This document shows, piece after piece, positions 27,527-35,629 of a DNA stretch of 64,000 nucleotides. Made by a program: the position numbers and the translations under genes. Numbering within the stretch: position 1 is the stretch's first letter; each line of letters starts with the position of its first letter. The notes under the pieces are model-generated. The model saw only the letters and a list, made by a program, of their open reading frames with translations, did no database searches and was not told the origin of the DNA. Source of the DNA: Streptomyces sp. 71268 (GTDB taxonomy: Bacteria; Actinomycetota; Actinomycetes; Streptomycetales; Streptomycetaceae); contig NZ_CP114200.1 of assembly GCF_029392895.1 (NCBI RefSeq), forward strand, positions 1,765,501 to 1,829,500. Direction: 5' to 3'.

Positions 27527-29946
27527 TCGCGCGGCGCGGCGGGCGCGGCGGTGTGCAACGTCAGCCGTGGCCTGGGCTCGTCGGCGCGCCCGGCGGGCGG
27601 CCTGCGGCTGCCGGCCCGGTAGGGCGCGGGCCACGGGGCGCCGGGGCCCTCGTAGCCCTGTTCCGCCGCCGCGTGCAGCGTCCAGTGCGGGTCGTACAGG
27701 TGCGGCCTGGCCAGGGCGCACAGGTCGGCGCGGCCGGCGAGCAGCAGCGAGTTGACGTCGTCCCAGGAGGAGATGGCGCCGACGGCGATGACCGGCACGC
27801 CCAGTTCGTTGCGGACGCGGTCGGCGAACGGCGTCTGGTACGAGCGGCCCACCTCGGGCTCCTCGTGGGCGACGACCTGGCCGGTGGAGACGTCGATAGC
27901 GTCGGCGCCGTGGGCGGCGAACGCCGCGGCGATGGCGACCGCGTCGTCGGCCGTGGTGCCGCCGGCGGCCCAGTCCGTCGCGGAGATGCGCACGGTCATG
28001 GGCGCGTCCGCGGGCCACACGGCGCGCACCGCGTCGAAGACCTCCAGCGGGTAGCGCAGCCGGCCGACCAGGTCGCCGCCGTAGCCGTCGGTGCGCCGGT
28101 TGGTGAGCGGGGAGAGGAAGCCGGAGAGCAGGTAGCCGTGCGCGCAGTGCAGTTCGAGCAGGTCGAAGCCGGCGCGAGCGGCGCTCCGCGCGGCCGAGAC
28201 GAACTGTTCGCGGATCTCGGCCAGGCCCGCGGCGTCCAACTCCCTGGGGACCTGGCTCACGCCGGGGCGGTACGGCAGCGGCGAGGCCGCCACCAGTGGC
28301 CAGTTGCCGCTCGGCAGCGGGTCGTCGATGCCCTCCCACATCAGCCGGGTCGAGCCCTTGCGGCCGCTGTGCCCGAGTTGCACGCCCACGGCCACGCCGG
28401 GCGAGGCGGCGTGCGCGAACGCGGTGATCCGCCGCCAGGCCGCCTCGTGCTCGGCCGCGTACAGGCCCGGGCAGCCGGGGGTGATCCGGCCGGTGGGGCT
28501 GACGCACACCATCTCGGTCATCACCAGGCCCGCGCCGCCCAGGGCCCGGGCGCCGAGGTGGGCGACGTGGAAGTCGCCGGGGGTGCCGTCCTCGGCGGAG
28601 TACATGTCCATCGGGGAGACCACGACCCGGTTGCGCAGGGTCAGGCCGCGCAGCGTGAGCGGGGCGAACATCGGCGGGGTGCGCGGCGGCAGCCCCGCCT
28701 CGTGCTCGACGGCGGCCACGAACCGGTCGTCGCGCAGCCGCAGGTTCTCGTGGGTGACCCGGCGGCTGCGGGTGAGCAGGTTGAAGGCGAACTGGCGGGG
28801 CGGCTGGCGCAAGTAGTGGGCGAGGTCCTCGAACCAGCCCAGGCTGGCGCGGGCAGCGCGCTGGGTGGAGGCCACCACGGGCCGCCGCTCGGCCTCGTAG
28901 GCGGCCAGCGCTCGCGCGACCGTGGGGTGCTCCTCCAGGCAGGCGGCGAGCGCGAGGGCGTCCTCGACGGCGAGCTTGGTGCCGGAGCCGATGGAGAAGT
29001 GCGCGGTGTGCGCGGCGTCGCCGAGCAGCACGATGGGCCCGTGTGACCAGCGCTCGTTGGTGACGGTGTGGAAGGCCGTCCAGCGCGAGGCGTTGCCGCG
29101 CAGCGGCCGGCCGCCGAGCGCGTCGGCGAACAACCCGGCGCACGCCCGCGCGGAGTCGGCCTCGTCGCACCGGTCGAGACCGGCCGCGCGCCACACCTCC
29201 TCACGGGCCTCGACGATGATCGTGCTGGCCCCCTCCGCCCCGTGGCCGACGCCGGGCGCGCCGCCGTCGCGGGGGCGTGCGTAGGGGTAGCCGTGCAGTT
29301 GCAGCGCTCCGTGCTCGGTTTCGGCGATCTCGAAGCGGAACGCGTCCAGGGCGAAGTCGGCGGCCAGCCAGATGTAGCGGCAGCGGTGCGGGGTGACGCG
29401 GGGCGCGAAGACGTCGGCGTGCGCGGCGCGGGTGGTGCTGCGCACCCCGTCGGCGGCGATGACCAGGTCGTGGTCGCGGGCCAGTTCGGCGGCGGGCGGG
29501 GCGGGAGTGCGCGGGTGCAGGCGTACGCCCAGGGAGCGGCAGCGTCGGTGGAGGATCTCCAGGAGCCGCTGTCGGCCGAGGGCGGCGAAGCCGTGCCCGC
29601 CGCAGGTCAGCACCCGGCCGCCGCGCACCACGTCGATGGTGTCCCAGCGGACGAACTCCGCGCTCAGCTCCCGGTAGACCACGGGGTCGGCGTGCTCGAT
29701 GCCGGCCAGCGTCTCGTCCGAGAACACCACGCCGAAGCCGAACGTGGTCCGCGGTTCGCCCCGCTCCCACACGCTCACCTCGCGCTCCGGGCGCAGCCGC
29801 TTGAGCAGCGCGGCGGCGTACAGGCCGCCGGGCCCGCCGCCGATGACCGCGACCCGCGCGGCGACGGTGCGGCCCGACGGCCCTGGCGACGCGGCGGTCG
29901 AGACCGCGCTCGACGCCACGGCAGACGCCGGCGCCGGCACCGTCAC
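27514..29946 (-). CDS. Fused aryl-CoA monooxygenase / old-yellow-enzyme reductase (2-aminobenzoyl-CoA or salicylyl-CoA type)
   Basis: Bifunctional flavoprotein of 810 residues. The N-terminal half is an FAD monooxygenase: GGGPGGLYAAALLK, the middle DLVIAADGVRS and GDAAHTAHFSIGSG. The C-terminal half (from about residue 425) is an NADH:flavin oxidoreductase barrel: PLTLRGLTLRNRVVVSPM, VQLGHSGRKGS and HCAHGYLLSGFLSPLTNRR. This fusion matches 2-aminobenzoyl-CoA monooxygenase/reductase and the related salicylyl-CoA 5-hydroxylase/oxidoreductase. It uses GTG at 29946, overlapping the enoyl-CoA hydratase stop by four bases (GTGA). With RidA and acyl-CoA dehydrogenase nearby and no gentisate dioxygenase, 2-aminobenzoyl-CoA is the better substrate guess. 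The reaction would hydroxylate and partly reduce the ring. Confidence 0.88.
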   Translation of the reverse strand: MTVPAPASAVASSAVSTAASPGPSGRTVAARVAVIGGGPGGLYAAALLKRLRPEREVSVWERGEPRTTFGFGVVFSDETLAGIEHADPVVYRELSAEFVRWDTIDVVRGGRVLTCGGHGFAALGRQRLLEILHRRCRSLGVRLHPRTPAPPAAELARDHDLVIAADGVRSTTRAAHADVFAPRVTPHRCRYIWLAADFALDAFRFEIAETEHGALQLHGYPYARPRDGGAPGVGHGAEGASTIIVEAREEVWRAAGLDRCDEADSARACAGLFADALGGRPLRGNASRWTAFHTVTNERWSHGPIVLLGDAAHTAHFSIGSGTKLAVEDALALAACLEEHPTVARALAAYEAERRPVVASTQRAARASLGWFEDLAHYLRQPPRQFAFNLLTRSRRVTHENLRLRDDRFVAAVEHEAGLPPRTPPMFAPLTLRGLTLRNRVVVSPMDMYSAEDGTPGDFHVAHLGARALGGAGLVMTEMVCVSPTGRITPGCPGLYAAEHEAAWRRITAFAHAASPGVAVGVQLGHSGRKGSTRLMWEGIDDPLPSGNWPLVAASPLPYRPGVSQVPRELDAAGLAEIREQFVSAARSAARAGFDLLELHCAHGYLLSGFLSPLTNRRTDGYGGDLVGRLRYPLEVFDAVRAVWPADAPMTVRISATDWAAGGTTADDAVAIAAAFAAHGADAIDVSTGQVVAHEEPEVGRSYQTPFADRVRNELGVPVIAVGAISSWDDVNSLLLAGRADLCALARPHLYDPHWTLHAAAEQGYEGPGAPWPAPYRAGSRRPPAGRADEPRPRLTLHTAAPAAPRDRPR

Positions 29947-30770
29947 CGCCCCTGCCAGGCGGGCGGGCGCTTGCCGGTGAAGGCCGCGTGGAACTCGGCG
30001 TAGTCGGCGCTGTTCATCAGCAGCGCCTGGGTGGCGGCGTCGAGTTCGATGGCGGCGGCGAGCGGCATGTCGAGTTCGGCGGTCAGCAGCGCCTTGGTCT
30101 GCGCGTAGCCGAGCGCGGGGCCGGCGGCGAGGCGGTGGGCGAGCCGGGTGGCCTCGGCGTCCGCCTGGCCCTCCTCGGTGAGCTGGCTCAGCAGGCCGAT
30201 CCGCTCGGCCTCGGGCGCGCGCACCGGCTCGCCGAGCATCAGCAGCCGGGTGGCGTGCCCGAGGCCGACGACGCGGGGCAGCAGGTAGGCGGCGCCCATG
30301 TCGCCGCCGGAGAGGCCGACCTTGGTGAACAGGAACGCGAACCGGGCGCTGGGGTCCGCGACGCGGAAGTCGGCGGCCAGCGCGAGCACCGCGCCGGCGC
30401 CCGCGGCCACCCCGTGCACCGCCGCGATCACGGGGAACGGGCACTCCCGCACCGCCCGCACCACCTGTCCGGTCATCCGGTTGAAGTCGAGCAGCGCGTC
30501 GGTCGCCATGCCGAGCGTCGCCCCGATGATCTCGTCCACGTCGCCGCCGGAGCAGAACCCGCGCCCCGCGCCGGCCAGCACCAGGGCGCGCACGGAGCGG
30601 GTCCGGGACAGCTCGGCCAGCAGGTCCCGCAGGTCGGCGTAGGCGCCGAAGGTCAGCGCGTTGAGCTTGTCGGGACGGGCGAGGGTGACGGTGGCCACGG
30701 CGCCGTCGAGGGTGAGCCGCAGGTGCTCCCACTCCCGCGTGCGCGGCGCCGACCCGGTGAACGGACTCAT
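29943..30770 (-). CDS. Enoyl-CoA hydratase/isomerase family protein
   Basis: Crotonase-fold protein of 275 residues. The first oxyanion-hole segment is GAGRGFCSGGDVDE and the second is HGVAAGAGAVLALAADFR, followed by FLFTKVGLSGGDMGAAYLLPR. I place the start at ATG 30770, eight bases after GGAGG; the ATG at 30776 is only two bases from it. The gene leads a two-gene operon with the fused oxygenase, overlapping by four bases. Likely job: hydration or ring-cleavage step after ring reduction in the aryl-CoA pathway. Confidence 0.9.
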   Translation of the reverse strand: MSPFTGSAPRTREWEHLRLTLDGAVATVTLARPDKLNALTFGAYADLRDLLAELSRTRSVRALVLAGAGRGFCSGGDVDEIIGATLGMATDALLDFNRMTGQVVRAVRECPFPVIAAVHGVAAGAGAVLALAADFRVADPSARFAFLFTKVGLSGGDMGAAYLLPRVVGLGHATRLLMLGEPVRAPEAERIGLLSQLTEEGQADAEATRLAHRLAAGPALGYAQTKALLTAELDMPLAAAIELDAATQALLMNSADYAEFHAAFTGKRPPAWQGR

Positions 30771-30833
30771 ACGCATGGCCTCCTCGAGCCGTACGGCAGG
30801 TGCCCGCAGCCCTTTGAAGCTATCACCCGTTCG

Positions 30834-30845
30834 TGACTTCCGTCA
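30834..30845 (-). promoter_or_regulatory. Palindromic operator shared with aryl-CoA ligase promoter
   Basis: TGAC-TTCC-GTCA, within a longer CGTGAC..GTCACG repeat, lies about 64 bases upstream of the hydratase start. On the minus strand it overlaps a possible -35 (GTGACG), 18 bases before a -10 TAGCTT. The motif TGACTnCCGTCA recurs at 21028-21039. Probable PaaX-family operator. Confidence 0.6.
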
Positions 30846-30949
30846 CGGGTACGCGATACGAGGCCGAGGCCCGGGGCTGGCCCGAGGCTGGCCGCGCGGG
30901 AGACGTGCGCCGGCGCCGCGCGGGAGGCGTGCCGGCGCGCGACCCGCCG

Positions 30950-32470
30950 TCAGCCGCCGCGAGTGGCGACCGGCGCGCGCTCCCCCGCCGGTTCGGTGGT
31001 CCCGCCCGCCTCGGCCGCCTCGCCCGCTTTGGCCGCTCCGTCGGCTTCGGTACCGGCGGCGTCGGCGCGCGCGGTGCGCAGCCGGGAGTGGCGTCGCCCG
31101 TACGTCACGTACAGCACGGCCCCCACCAGCAGGAACACGGCGAACTGGAGCCAGGTCGCAGTGCCGGTGCCGTAGATCAGGTAGCCGCAGCAGGCGATGC
31201 CGAGGAGCGGGGGCAGTGGGAAGAGGGGGGTGCGGAAGGGGCGGGCGAGGCCCGGGCGGGAGCGGCGCAGCACGATCACGCTGACGTTGACGATCACCAT
31301 GGCGGACAGCGTGCCGATCGTGGTCAGGTCGAGCACCACCTTGAGCGGCACCACCGCGGCGGGCACCGCGAAGACCGCGGCGACGATCCAGGTGCCGGCC
31401 ACCGGCGTCGCGGTCTTCGGCGAGATCCGCTCGAAGACCCCCGGGATCAGGCCATCCCGGGACATCGACATCAGGATGCGGGTCTGCCCGTAGGTCACCG
31501 TGAGCACCACCGAGGCGATGGCGACGATCGCGCCGAAGGCGATGACGCCGCCGCCCACCGTGGAGCCGGTGACGTGGTTGACGATCAGCGACAGGGCGGC
31601 CGGCTTGCCCGCCACCTCGTCCGCGGACAGCGCGCCGATGGCGGCCAGCGCGACCAGGCAGTACAGCAGCGTGACCACGCCGATGCAGACCATGATGGCC
31701 AGCGGCACGGTGCGGCGCGGGTTCTTCACCTCCTCGCCCGCGGTGGTGATCGCGTCGAAGCCGATGTACGAGAAGAAGGCGACCGACGCTCCGGAGGTCA
31801 CCCCGGCGAGCCCGTGCGCCGCGAACGGCGTGAGGTTGCCCCCCTCGAAGGCCGCGAAGGCGATGGCGCAGAACAGCGCGAGCACCCCGATCTTGAGCAC
31901 CGCCATCGCCGCGGTCGCGCGGGCGCTCTCCCGCACGCCGCGCACCAGCAGCGAGGCGGCCAGCGCGATGACCACCACGGCCGGGACGTTGACGACGCCG
32001 CCCTCGCCGGGCGGGTTCGACAGCGCGGCGGGCAACTGCCAGCCGAAGACGCTGTGCAGCAGCTCGTTCAGGTACTGCCCCCAGCCCACCGCGACGGCGG
32101 ACACGGACACCCCGTACTCCAGGAGCAGGCACCAGCCGGTGATGAACGCCGCGCTCTCGCCGAGGGTGGCGTACGCGTACGAGTAGGAGCTGCCGGAAAC
32201 CGGGATGGCGCCGCCCAGCTCGGCGAAGGAGAACGCGGTCAGCACGCAGGTCACGGCCGCCAGCACGAAGGTGAGCACGGTGGCCGGGCCGGCCTCGGCG
32301 ACCGTGTCCGAGAGCCCCACGAAGATGCCGGTTCCCACGATCGCGCCGACGCCGAAGCACACGAGCTGGAACAGGCCCATGGTGCGCCGCAGGCCGTGTC
32401 CCGCGCGGTCCGCGCCGGACTCGGCTATCAGCGCGTCGGGGGACTTGATACGGAGCTGTGGGGCGTGCAT
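30950..32470 (-). CDS. APC-superfamily (CAT-type) amino-acid permease
   Basis: Amino-acid permease of 506 residues with about 12-13 membrane segments. The start of the core, FGVGAIVGTGIFVGL, is the APC substrate-backbone motif of helix 1. Other marks are SFAELGGAIPVSGSSYSYAY, FFSYIGFDAITTAGEEVKNP and RILMSMSRDGLIP, as in YfnA-like cationic amino-acid transporters. A hydrophilic Ala/Glu-rich tail ends the protein. The ATG at 32470 follows AGAGAAG. It lies downstream of ornithine carbamoyltransferase on the same strand, so arginine or ornithine transport is a reasonable guess only. Confidence 0.88.
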   Translation of the reverse strand: MHAPQLRIKSPDALIAESGADRAGHGLRRTMGLFQLVCFGVGAIVGTGIFVGLSDTVAEAGPATVLTFVLAAVTCVLTAFSFAELGGAIPVSGSSYSYAYATLGESAAFITGWCLLLEYGVSVSAVAVGWGQYLNELLHSVFGWQLPAALSNPPGEGGVVNVPAVVVIALAASLLVRGVRESARATAAMAVLKIGVLALFCAIAFAAFEGGNLTPFAAHGLAGVTSGASVAFFSYIGFDAITTAGEEVKNPRRTVPLAIMVCIGVVTLLYCLVALAAIGALSADEVAGKPAALSLIVNHVTGSTVGGGVIAFGAIVAIASVVLTVTYGQTRILMSMSRDGLIPGVFERISPKTATPVAGTWIVAAVFAVPAAVVPLKVVLDLTTIGTLSAMVIVNVSVIVLRRSRPGLARPFRTPLFPLPPLLGIACCGYLIYGTGTATWLQFAVFLLVGAVLYVTYGRRHSRLRTARADAAGTEADGAAKAGEAAEAGGTTEPAGERAPVATRGG

Positions 32471-32782
32471 GGGGTGGTTCTCTTCTCTGGGTCTGGCTGG
32501 CGGTGCGGTGGGGGGGGGAGCGCGCTCGCCCACGGTCGGGCGCGTGAGGAGGGGCGAGGCGACCCGGCGCGCGGCCGGAGCCACGGCGCGGGCGGGGCGC
32601 GCACCCGGCGCGCCCGGGCCGCGCCGATCGGGCCGGCGCAGCGAAGTGGGGCCCGAGCCGGTGCGCCCGAACCCCACTCCGTACACGCTCATCGCGTACG
32701 CGATACGTCCACTTTAGTCGCCCTCACTGCATGATCGCTCATTGCAGCGTATGACTATTCACTCATCGGCGGGGGCGAGACC
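32471..32782. promoter_or_regulatory. Upstream region of the permease with two palindromes
   Basis: No gene is supportable here. A perfect 14-bp palindrome, ATCGCGTACGCGAT, is at 32691-32704. An imperfect one, CTGCATGA..TCATTGCAG, is at 32727-32747 and resembles actinomycete ARG boxes. Both lie in the probable promoter of the permease gene. A Pro/Ala-rich reading frame runs upstream of the permease ATG, but its composition argues against translation. Confidence 0.45.
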
Positions 32783-33784
32783 TCAGCGCGCGAGCGTGGC
32801 GACCAGGACCGCCTTGATCGTGTGCATCCGGTTCTCCGCCTCGTCGAAGACCACCGAGTGCGCGGACTCGAAGACCTCGTCGGTGACCTCGAGCGAGGTC
32901 AGCCCGTACCGGGCGTGGATGTCCCGGCCGACACCCGTGCCCAGGTCGTGGAAGGCGGGCAGGCAGTGCAGGAACCGCACCTCGGGATTGCCGGTGGCGC
33001 GCAGCACGTCCATGGTCACGGCGTACGGGCGCAGCAGCGCGATCCGCTCGTCCCACACCTGCGGCGGCTCTCCCATCGAGACCCACACGTCGGTGGCGAC
33101 GAAGTCCGCGCCGCGCACGCCCTCGCCGACGTCCTCGGTGAGCGTGATCCGGGCGCCCGAAGCGGCGGCGAGCCGGTGGGCGTGCGCCGTGATCTCGTCG
33201 GCGGGCCACAGGGCGCGCGGGGCGACGATACGCACGTCCATGCCGAGCAGCGCGCCGGTGACCAGGTAGGAGTGCCCCATGTTCGACCGGGCGTCGCCGA
33301 GGTAGGCGTACGCCACCTCGGCGAGCGGCCGTGCCACGTGCTCGGTCATGGTCAGCACGTCGGCCAGCATCTGGGTGGGGTGCCACTCGTCGGTCAGGCC
33401 GTTGTAGACCGGCACCCCGGCGTGGGCGGCCAGCTCCTCGACGACCGCCTGGCCGGCGCCCCGGTACTGGATCGCGTCGTACATCCGGCCCAGCACCCGC
33501 GCGGTGTCCTTGACGGACTCCTTGTGGCCGAGCTGTGAGCCGGCCGGGTCGAGGTAGGTGGTCGAGGCGCCCTGGTCGGCCGCGGCGACCTCGAAAGCGC
33601 AACGGGTACGGGTCGAGGTCTTCTCGAATATCAGCGCCACGTTCTTGCCGGCCAGCCGCCGCACCTCGGCGCCGGCTCGCTTGGCGGCCTTCAGCTCGGC
33701 GGCCAGCTCCACCAGGCGCGCGAACTCGTCCGCGGTGAAGTCCAGCTCCTTGAGGAAGTGACGGCCGAAGAGGTCGCTCGCCAT
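32783..33784 (-). CDS. argF: Ornithine carbamoyltransferase
   Basis: Transcarbamylase of 333 residues that interconverts ornithine plus carbamoyl phosphate and citrulline plus phosphate. The carbamoyl-phosphate motif STRTR is near residue 56, the substrate segment [10 protein letters not shown] near 130, and the ornithine motif HCLPAFHD near 271. The sequence is of the long E. coli ArgF / ArcB kind. Next to arginine deiminase it could act catabolically (ArcB), making carbamoyl phosphate from citrulline; the anabolic alternative cannot be excluded. An inverted repeat lies 39 bases upstream. Confidence 0.93.
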   Translation of the reverse strand: MASDLFGRHFLKELDFTADEFARLVELAAELKAAKRAGAEVRRLAGKNVALIFEKTSTRTRCAFEVAAADQGASTTYLDPAGSQLGHKESVKDTARVLGRMYDAIQYRGAGQAVVEELAAHAGVPVYNGLTDEWHPTQMLADVLTMTEHVARPLAEVAYAYLGDARSNMGHSYLVTGALLGMDVRIVAPRALWPADEITAHAHRLAAASGARITLTEDVGEGVRGADFVATDVWVSMGEPPQVWDERIALLRPYAVTMDVLRATGNPEVRFLHCLPAFHDLGTGVGRDIHARYGLTSLEVTDEVFESAHSVVFDEAENRMHTIKAVLVATLAR

Positions 33785-33822
33785 GGCAGGCTCCTAGGTC
33801 ACAGCGTTCGGGAACTTCGGAA

Positions 33823-33850
33823 GCATATACGAGCAGCAACATTTATATGC
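33823..33850 (-). promoter_or_regulatory. Inverted repeat upstream of ornithine carbamoyltransferase, candidate ArgR site
   Basis: GCATATA (33823-33829) and TATATGC (33844-33850) are perfect inverted arms 14 bases apart in an AT-rich island rare in this window. On the minus strand it reads TTGCATATAAATG, similar to ARG-box half-sites. TTGCAT and TATATG 17 bases apart could also be the promoter. ArgR control is inferred. Confidence 0.5.
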
Positions 33851-34046
33851 AACCACGGTCCGCGCCCCGTCCGGCCGCACCGCGTCCGCCGCCGAGCGCC
33901 GGCACCTCCGCGCCCCTACCCACGCCCAGGATGCCCGGCCGGAGACCGGTCCGCCGCACGGGGCCCGCCCGTCCGGGCCCACCCCGCGCCCGCGCACACC
34001 GCGACCTGTCCGTACCAGGCCCCGCCCCGTACCTACCGCGCCCCGC

Positions 34047-35270
34047 TCAGACCGCGTCGCGCTCCACCGGACAGCTCATACAGCGCGGCCCGCCCCGGCC
34101 ACGGCCCAGCTCGCTGCCCGGGATGGTGATCACCTCGATGCCGCGCTTGCGCAGATACGTGTTGGTGGTGGCGTTGCGCTCGTACGCCACCACCACGCCC
34201 GGCTCGACGGCCAGCACGTTGCACCCGTCGTCCCACTGCTCCCGCTCCGCCGCGTGCACGTCCTGCGTCGCGGTCAGCACCCGGATCGAGTCGAGGCCCA
34301 GCGCGGCGGCTATGGCCCGGTGCATGTGCTCGGGCGGGTGGTCGGTGACCTTGAGGTCGCTCTCCTCCGCACCCGGCTCGATCGTGTACGAACGCAGCAT
34401 CCCCAGGCCCGCGTACTGCGTGAAGGTGTCGCCGTCCACCATCGTCATCACCGTGTCCAGGTGCATGAACGCGCGCCCCTTCGGCATGTCGAGGGCCACG
34501 ATCGTGCGCGCCGAGCCCGCCGCGAACAGGCCGCGCGCCAGCATCTCCACCGCCTGCGGCGTGGTCCGCTCGCTCATCCCGATCAGCACCGCGCCGTTGC
34601 CGATCACCAGCACGTCGCCGCCCTCGATGGTCGACGGGTACGCCGCCTGCCCCTCCGACCACACGTGGAAGTCCTGGTCGGCGAAGAGCGGGTGGTGCCG
34701 GTAGACGGCCTCGTAGTGCACGGTCTCGTGCCAACGCGCCGGCCAGCGCATCGCGTTGATGGACACCCCGTCGTACACCCACGCCGAAGCGTCCCGTGTG
34801 AACAGGTGGTTGGGCAGCGGGTGGACGACGAAGTCGTCCGGCTCCATCGCGTGGAAGCGCACCGAGACCGGCTCCGGGCGCCGTTCCAGGAACTCCCGCT
34901 TGGTCTCCCCGCCCACCAGGGCCTGGGCCAGCTCGGGCGCGGACAACTCCTCGAAGGCGGCCCGCAGGTGGTCGGTGGCCAGCGGGCCGTACTCCTTCTC
35001 GTCGAAGACCCGGTCGAGGACCAGGGCCCGGGCCTCGGGCACCGCCAGGCTCTCGGCCAGCAGGTCGCCGAAGAGGTGCACCTCCACGCCCCGGTCGCGC
35101 AACACGTCCGCGAACCCGTCGTGCTCCTGCCGGGCCCGCCGTACCCACAGCACGTCGTCGAAGAGGAGCGCGTCCTTGTTGGTCGGTGTGAGTCGCTTCA
35201 GCTCCAGGTCGGGACGGTGCAAGATGACGCGACGGAGCCGCCCGGCCTCGGAGTCGACATGGAATCCCAT
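34047..35270 (-). CDS. arcA: Arginine deiminase
   Basis: Arginine deiminase of 407 residues, converting arginine to citrulline and ammonia in the cytosol. Guanidino-group modifying enzyme marks are [11 protein letters not shown] (residues about 155-165), a catalytic Glu-x-Gly-Asp segment [11 protein letters not shown], the His region [14 protein letters not shown], and the C-terminal loop with the nucleophile Cys (MSCPVER). The ATG at 35270 gives the family start [13 protein letters not shown] and follows an AGG. It stands 262 bases upstream of ornithine carbamoyltransferase on the same strand. Carbamate kinase (arcC), the usual third gene, is absent here. Confidence 0.93.
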   Translation of the reverse strand: MGFHVDSEAGRLRRVILHRPDLELKRLTPTNKDALLFDDVLWVRRARQEHDGFADVLRDRGVEVHLFGDLLAESLAVPEARALVLDRVFDEKEYGPLATDHLRAAFEELSAPELAQALVGGETKREFLERRPEPVSVRFHAMEPDDFVVHPLPNHLFTRDASAWVYDGVSINAMRWPARWHETVHYEAVYRHHPLFADQDFHVWSEGQAAYPSTIEGGDVLVIGNGAVLIGMSERTTPQAVEMLARGLFAAGSARTIVALDMPKGRAFMHLDTVMTMVDGDTFTQYAGLGMLRSYTIEPGAEESDLKVTDHPPEHMHRAIAAALGLDSIRVLTATQDVHAAEREQWDDGCNVLAVEPGVVVAYERNATTNTYLRKRGIEVITIPGSELGRGRGGPRCMSCPVERDAV

Positions 35271-35629
35271 GCACCTATCCTCACCCCAAGCCGGCCCCGC
35301 GCACATCGGTCACGACGCCGTCTGCGCGCGCCGCGCCACGCCGGCGCGCACCCCGGAGCCGGCCGTGAACCGCCGCGCGCCACCCCGACGGGCGGTGCGA
35401 CACCGCCACGGAAGCCGCCCCGGGCCGACACCGCCGGCCCGGCGCCCCCGCCGCCCCGGACGGCGGGCGACGGCCGGCGCGGCGCACATGCCGACAGGTG
35501 TCGGAAACCCGTACGCCAGGCCGCCCCGTCCCCGCCCGACCGCCCCCAGCCACGCGGGGAGGCCGCCGGCAGGCGGCGCCAGCGACCGGGCGGCGACACT
35601 CGGGACCGCGACCGGGAGCGCTGCCGGCG
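35271..35629. other. Intergenic region, nothing recognised
   Basis: The 359 bases between arcA and pnkp are extremely GC-rich (Pro/Arg-like in all frames). I see no promoter, hairpin or gene that I could defend beyond the AGG preceding the arcA start. Confidence 0.4.

Noticed and set aside
27514..29946. Salicylate-to-gentisate pathway
   Set aside because: The fused oxygenase could act on salicylyl-CoA, but there is no gentisate dioxygenase or thioesterase, and RidA with acyl-CoA dehydrogenase fits 2-aminobenzoyl-CoA better.
32471..32692. Extended N-terminus of the permease starting at 32692
   Set aside because: The extra 74 residues are Arg/Pro-rich, precede a good ribosome site and ATG at 32470, and are not part of the family.
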